From assembly GCA_905200645.1 (NCBI GenBank), contig CAJKLD010000038.1, positions 1 through 9,931 of the forward strand: a DNA stretch of 9,931 nucleotides. The letters are read 5' to 3'. Below are positions 8,701-9,931 of the stretch, piece by piece. The position numbers and the translations under genes were made by a program. The stretch is from an uncultured Phascolarctobacterium sp. (GTDB taxonomy: Bacteria > Bacillota > Negativicutes > Acidaminococcales > Acidaminococcaceae). Every line of letters begins with the position of its first letter. The first letter of the stretch is position 1. The notes under the pieces were generated by a model. It did no database searches, was not told where the DNA came from, and worked only from the letters and a program-made list of their open reading frames with translations.

Positions 8701-8819
8701 TCCAGCAACAGACGATTGGGAAGCACGATTGCTCCGTGCCCATATTCTAATTTAGTCAGCTGCTCGCAAAAAAAATTGCGGGCGCTGCTGCCTAAGGACG
8801 TAATATATAGCTTAGCCAT
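5778..8819 (-). CDS. addB: AddB, second nuclease subunit of the AddAB complex
   Basis: This 1013-aa partner of AddA supplies the nuclease for the other strand and the DNA-scanning part of the enzyme. The N-terminal half is helicase-like but inactive: where Bacillus AddB has a Walker A motif, this has LYITSLGSSARNFF (4-17), with no GKT. Internal motifs such as LLGLREGEFPR support the AddB/RecC-like fold. The C-terminal nuclease is intact, with His752, Asp864 in GRIDRID, Asp877-Tyr-Lys879 and DVQLPLYLLAL. Iron-sulphur cysteines are Cys720 (YAACPFKYL), Cys987, Cys991 and Cys997. The first C-terminal gap is x3 rather than the usual x2. The ATG at 8819 has AAGGAG eight bases upstream. First gene of the operon; it overlaps addA by 8 nt, which favours equal production of the two subunits. 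Confidence 0.93.
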   Translation of the reverse strand: MAKLYITSLGSSARNFFCEQLTKLEYGHGAIVLPNRLLLEEVQARYNVECIGMDTLAVKVLNLNGYEDFHQINRRSQELVIQNMLNDLLAAYKLPYFGKLALKPGFIKAMASLVGQLSRSGSTQEQIVNILSAWDREGDLRQKDKEIALLYNFYRNYLKNKDWFDLEGKYRLAIWILENAKVKLPWQRLYFSDFYSFDALQLDFLQALSERCHITVGMCYEKNLQGQEREKIFAASADSYMALENLCLDEKIESYTQDFIAEPACVQVIKNLGRACQPVSTDDAVRLYSFQDRDKEIRWALTNIKQLLQQGMASQKILLAVRDLSTYSGLRLVADEYGVPVDLPQTGNLAVQPLTEMVLLLLQAVCDNHKGAQAYFELVSAPLLHLLLTVDGEAVNSLQENAYFTSRSGVQAAVQEKLAVEDEILNLIDDLLEKIPRQAKVTEYGALLLEFLRSLKLAQRLGSLYQQNKVQLAAVTAALQTQKNLMEVIQQLMDDYVSCGMGEMKISLPEWQELLRNAAAEVEIVLRPGRKDGVLVTEAGNAQGLAFDYVFLLGLREGEFPRANNENWIYNDRERKELKALGLDLPNTSLSYAEDAYFFASVAAAARKQLVLSYFEDEQAGAGAYINAVQKLFAPQTLAAISEPEKICASAGEFAQKAASEEWLRQQWGAPLLDAAQADKLRLEDERYNGVLLAENLQAHVRQKIGSTFSASGLEIYAACPFKYLGQRVWQQQEFVAKDEQPTPADEGDLLHQVLARFTSRYLQKKISAMPLAALQKELAEIFAAVAQEAEAQGKIVNNVFWQAEAQRLHQLLQLCLQFEYDDKKNWTGFMPWAVEWDFGSKNKRALRLQLSDGTQIALTGRIDRIDSDGHRFFVTDYKRSGSSVPSGKDLANGFDVQLPLYLLALADLHSDNNSVVGGTYFVLKDGQRKSSFLLEDAGNPNLVYKKAAQGINDSWDSFQSFAQKLITDYIEAIYAGNFAVAPRKKCSAYCPLRNICRLSQMPQAEGGVQADE

Positions 8820-8876
8820 TTATTGTACTCCTTGCTTGATTTTACGTTTAACTTTCTCCATTATAAATATAAAATT

Positions 8877-8906
8877 ATTATACACCACTACCGCCTGTTT
8901 TGTCCT
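8877..8906 (-). promoter_or_regulatory. Promoter of the addB operon
   Basis: On the minus strand a perfect TATAAT (8877-8882) lies 18 nt from AGGACA (8901-8906), which keeps the GACA of the consensus -35. Transcription would start near 8870, giving a leader of about 50 nt with AAGGAG before the addB ATG. No other strong promoter is evident in the tight junctions of the downstream genes, so this probably serves all five. Confidence 0.65.
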
Positions 8907-8913
8907 CACAGGC
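8893..8913. promoter_or_regulatory. Inverted repeat over the addB -35 element, possible operator
   Basis: GCCTGT (8893-8898) and ACAGGC (8908-8913) are perfect inverted arms nine bases apart. Their centre (8903) falls within the -35 hexamer, the usual position for a repressor site. It lies upstream of the transcription start, so it is not an RNA hairpin of the addB transcript. It does not match a LexA box of the Gram-positive type. The regulator is unknown. Confidence 0.35.
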
Positions 8914-8979
8914 TTGCAGGATTTCCTTTTTTACTCACACTTTTCGTATTTTTCCAGCTGACTTTCCAAGCAAATATTA

Positions 8980-9008
8980 TTGTGTCATCTCTTTGTCACA
9001 CATATAAT
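8980..9008 (+). promoter_or_regulatory. Candidate upstream promoter (P1) of desulfoferrodoxin
   Basis: TTGTGT (8980-8985) and TATAAT (9003-9008) are separated by exactly 17 nt. The spacer carries an imperfect inverted repeat, TGTGTCA-N6-TGTCACA (8981-9000, six of seven positions paired). A TCACA-N13-TGTGA pair (8996-9018) also brackets the -10. A transcript would start near 9015. Confidence 0.5.
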
Positions 9009-9046
9009 ATTTTTGTGAAAGCCTATCTTTTTATATATTATTGAAG

Positions 9047-9052
9047 TATAAT
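9047..9052 (+). promoter_or_regulatory. Second -10 element (P2) of desulfoferrodoxin
   Basis: This is a perfect TATAAT with no convincing -35 at 16 to 18 nt upstream, so it would need an activator or is not used. If used, transcription would start near 9059, and the leader stem-loop (9062-9100) would sit at the very 5' end of the RNA. Confidence 0.4.
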
Positions 9053-9061
9053 TAAGCTAGA

Positions 9062-9100
9062 GACAATAAAGGTAGCAAACGTAGCTGCCACAGCATTGTC
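9062..9100 (+). promoter_or_regulatory. Nested stem-loop in the dfx leader
   Basis: The outer arms GACAAT (9062-9067) and ATTGTC (9095-9100) pair perfectly. Inside them GGTAGC (9071-9076) pairs with GCTGCC (9084-9089), including one G-U, around the loop AAACGTA. The stem could protect the 5' end of the mRNA. I do not recognise it as a known riboswitch class. Confidence 0.4.
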
Positions 9101-9136
9101 ATATATGTAACCTTAAAATACAAAGGAGTGAAAAAA

Positions 9137-9520
9137 ATGACAGCTCACAAATTTTTTATCTGCAAAAAATGCGGTAATATGGTAGGTATGATTTTTGACA
9201 GTAAGATGCCCCTTACCTGCTGCGATGAAGAAATGCAGGAATTGACGCCTAATACTGTGGACGCCGCGCAAGAAAAGCATGTTCCCGATATCAGCGTGGA
9301 CGGCAGCACAATAATTGTACGCATCGGCAGCGTTGAACATCCTATGATTCCCGCTCACTATATTGAATGGGTATATCTGCAAACCGAAAAAGGTGGCCAG
9401 CGTAAAGCTCTAAAACCTGGCGACAAGCCACTGCTTACTTTCTCCCTCACCGCTGACGACCGTCCGATTGCAGCCTACGCTTATTGCAATCTCCACGGAC
9501 TGTGGATGAAGGAAGTTTAA
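9137..9520 (+). CDS. dfx: Desulfoferrodoxin (two-centre superoxide reductase)
   Basis: This 127-aa cytosolic protein reduces superoxide to hydrogen peroxide without producing oxygen, a defence typical of anaerobes. Residues 1-36 are a desulforedoxin domain, with Cys9, Cys12, Cys28 and Cys29 binding the rubredoxin-like centre I. The rest is the neelaredoxin-like catalytic domain. Centre II ligands are His48 (in EKHVP, with the conserved Glu46-Lys47), His68 and His74 (VEHPMIPAHYIEWV), Cys117 and His120 (YCNLHGLW). All ligands of both centres are present, so both irons should load. The start is the ATG at 9137, with GGAG eight bases upstream; an in-frame GTG at 9128 overlaps that site and is unlikely. 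Electrons normally come from rubredoxin, but no rubredoxin gene is in the window. It is monocistronic, divergent from addB, and followed by a terminator. Confidence 0.96.
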   Translation: MTAHKFFICKKCGNMVGMIFDSKMPLTCCDEEMQELTPNTVDAAQEKHVPDISVDGSTIIVRIGSVEHPMIPAHYIEWVYLQTEKGGQRKALKPGDKPLLTFSLTADDRPIAAYAYCNLHGLWMKEV

Positions 9521-9544
9521 AAATTTCATATAATTAAAAACCAA

Positions 9545-9574
9545 AAGGCTCCGTAACTTTTGTTACGGAGCCTT
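9545..9574 (+). terminator. Terminator after desulfoferrodoxin, probably bidirectional
   Basis: A perfect 13-bp stem (9545-9557 with 9562-9574) closes a TTTT loop and begins 24 nt after the dfx stop. The plus-strand tail AATATTTTAG is only moderately T-rich. On the minus strand the hairpin is followed by CTTTTGGTTTTTAATT-like sequence (complement of about 9530-9546), so it could also stop transcripts entering from the repeat array. Confidence 0.88.
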
Positions 9575-9584
9575 AATATTTTAG

Positions 9585-9931
9585 TGGCGAAGATAAGCGA
9601 GATCGAACCGCTGTTTTTTGTTTGTTTAAGTGGTGGAGATAAGCGGGATCGAACCGCTGTTTTTTGTTTGTTTAAGTGGTGGAGATAAGCGGGATCGAAC
9701 CGCTGTTTTTTGTTTGTTTAAGTGGTGGAGATAAGCGGGATCGAACCGCTGTTTTTTGTTTGTTTAAGTGGTGGAGATAAGCGGGATCGAACCGCTGTTT
9801 TTTGTTTGTTTAAGTGGTGGAGATAAGCGGGATCGAACCGCTGTTTTTTGTTTGTTTAAGTGGTGGAGATAAGCGGGATCGAACCGCTGTTTTTTGTTTG
9901 TTTAAGTGGTGGAGATAAGCGGGATCGAACC
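9585..9931 (-). repeat. Tandem array of a 46-bp unit carrying a tRNA-Ala 3' end
   Basis: Seven full units start at 9585, 9631, 9677, 9723, 9769, 9815 and 9861, and a 25-nt partial unit runs from 9907 to the window edge. Units 2-7 are identical. Unit 1 differs at three bases (9588, 9590, 9600). On the minus strand each unit is a 17-nt spacer (CTTAAACAAACAAAAAA) followed by 29 nt that read as tRNA positions 48-76: T-stem AGCGG, loop TTCGATC, CCGCT, acceptor strand TATCTCC, discriminator A and CCA. The U at acceptor position 70 fits the G3-U70 identity pair of tRNA-Ala. No unit has the 5' acceptor strand, D-arm or anticodon arm, so none is a whole tRNA. On the plus strand each unit reads as a 5-bp hairpin followed by GTTTTTTGTTTGTTT. 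The unit length is not a multiple of three and each unit contains stops, so it is not coding. Confidence 0.95.
9907..9931 (-). tRNA. Edge fragment: eighth array unit, or the true 3' end of tRNA-Ala
   Basis: The last 25 bases match the acceptor strand, CCA and part of the T-arm of the repeat unit. Because the window stops before the point where unit and tRNA gene would diverge (C48 and beyond), this piece could be either another repeat or the end of the parent tRNA-Ala gene lying to the right on the minus strand. The sequence here cannot decide. Confidence 0.3.

Larger units (their letters stand above)
8820..9136. promoter_or_regulatory. Divergent control region between addB and dfx
   Basis: These 317 bases hold no gene. 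They contain the addB promoter (minus), one good and one weaker candidate promoter for dfx (plus), an inverted repeat on the addB -35, an inverted repeat in the spacer of the upstream dfx promoter, and a foldable dfx leader. The region is very AT-rich, so short AT-only matches to regulators should be discounted. Confidence 0.7.

Noticed and set aside
8868..8883. PerR box over the addB -10
   Set aside because: About 11 of 14 positions agree with the PerR consensus, but the match is almost all A/T in an AT-rich region and overlaps the -10, so chance is likely.
9128..9136. Upstream GTG start for desulfoferrodoxin
   Set aside because: It overlaps the GGAG ribosome binding site. The ATG at 9137 has correct spacing and gives the usual desulforedoxin N-terminus.
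9585..9931. CRISPR array
   Set aside because: The 46-bp units are contiguous and identical throughout, with no unique spacers between them, and the repeated sequence is a tRNA 3' end.
9585..9931. Repeat protein encoded by the array
   Set aside because: The unit length of 46 is not a multiple of three, and each unit contains stop codons on both strands.

Overview
The window looks like chromosomal DNA of an anaerobic Firmicute, probably of the Negativicutes. This is inferred from the AddAB-type recombination nuclease, a desulfoferrodoxin (superoxide reductase), strong GAGG/GGAGG ribosome binding sites, AT-rich intergenic DNA with moderately GC-rich genes, and a tRNA-Ala 3' end of Firmicute type. 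The assignment below phylum level is a guess.

Layout. (1) 1-55, minus: the first 18 codons of a gene for an exported protein, leaving the window at its left edge, with its own extended -10 promoter at 107-135. (2) 318-8819, minus: a compact five-gene unit in the order addB, addA, a 66-aa two-helix membrane protein, an M20 (PepT-like) metallopeptidase and exodeoxyribonuclease III. Junctions are tight (8-nt overlap, then gaps of 13, 33 and 12 nt). One good promoter lies ahead of addB (8877-8906) and one strong intrinsic terminator follows exoA (254-292), so it is probably one operon of about 8.6 kb. AddAB resects double-strand breaks for RecA loading, and ExoIII processes abasic sites and blocked 3' ends, so three of the five genes are DNA repair. 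The peptidase and the small membrane protein have no obvious link to repair. (3) 8820-9136: a divergent control region with promoters for addB and for desulfoferrodoxin, several inverted repeats and a foldable dfx leader. (4) 9137-9520, plus: a two-centre desulfoferrodoxin with every iron ligand present, followed by a 13-bp-stem terminator. (5) 9585-9931: a tandem array of a 46-bp unit (seven full copies plus 25 nt, cut by the window edge). Each unit carries, on the minus strand, the exact T-arm, 3' acceptor strand and CCA of a tRNA-Ala, followed by an A-rich 17-nt spacer.

The array is the most unusual item. It is not CRISPR (no unique spacers) and not coding. It recalls the repeats carrying a tRNA 3' end behind E. 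coli tyrT, but the unit is far shorter. Read on the plus strand, each unit is also a small terminator-like hairpin plus T-tract. The window ends inside the array, which may reflect an assembly break. Secondary points of interest are an apparent iron-sulphur cysteine set in AddA as well as AddB, a dyad on the addB -35 region, and a dfx leader with competing pairings around the ribosome binding site.
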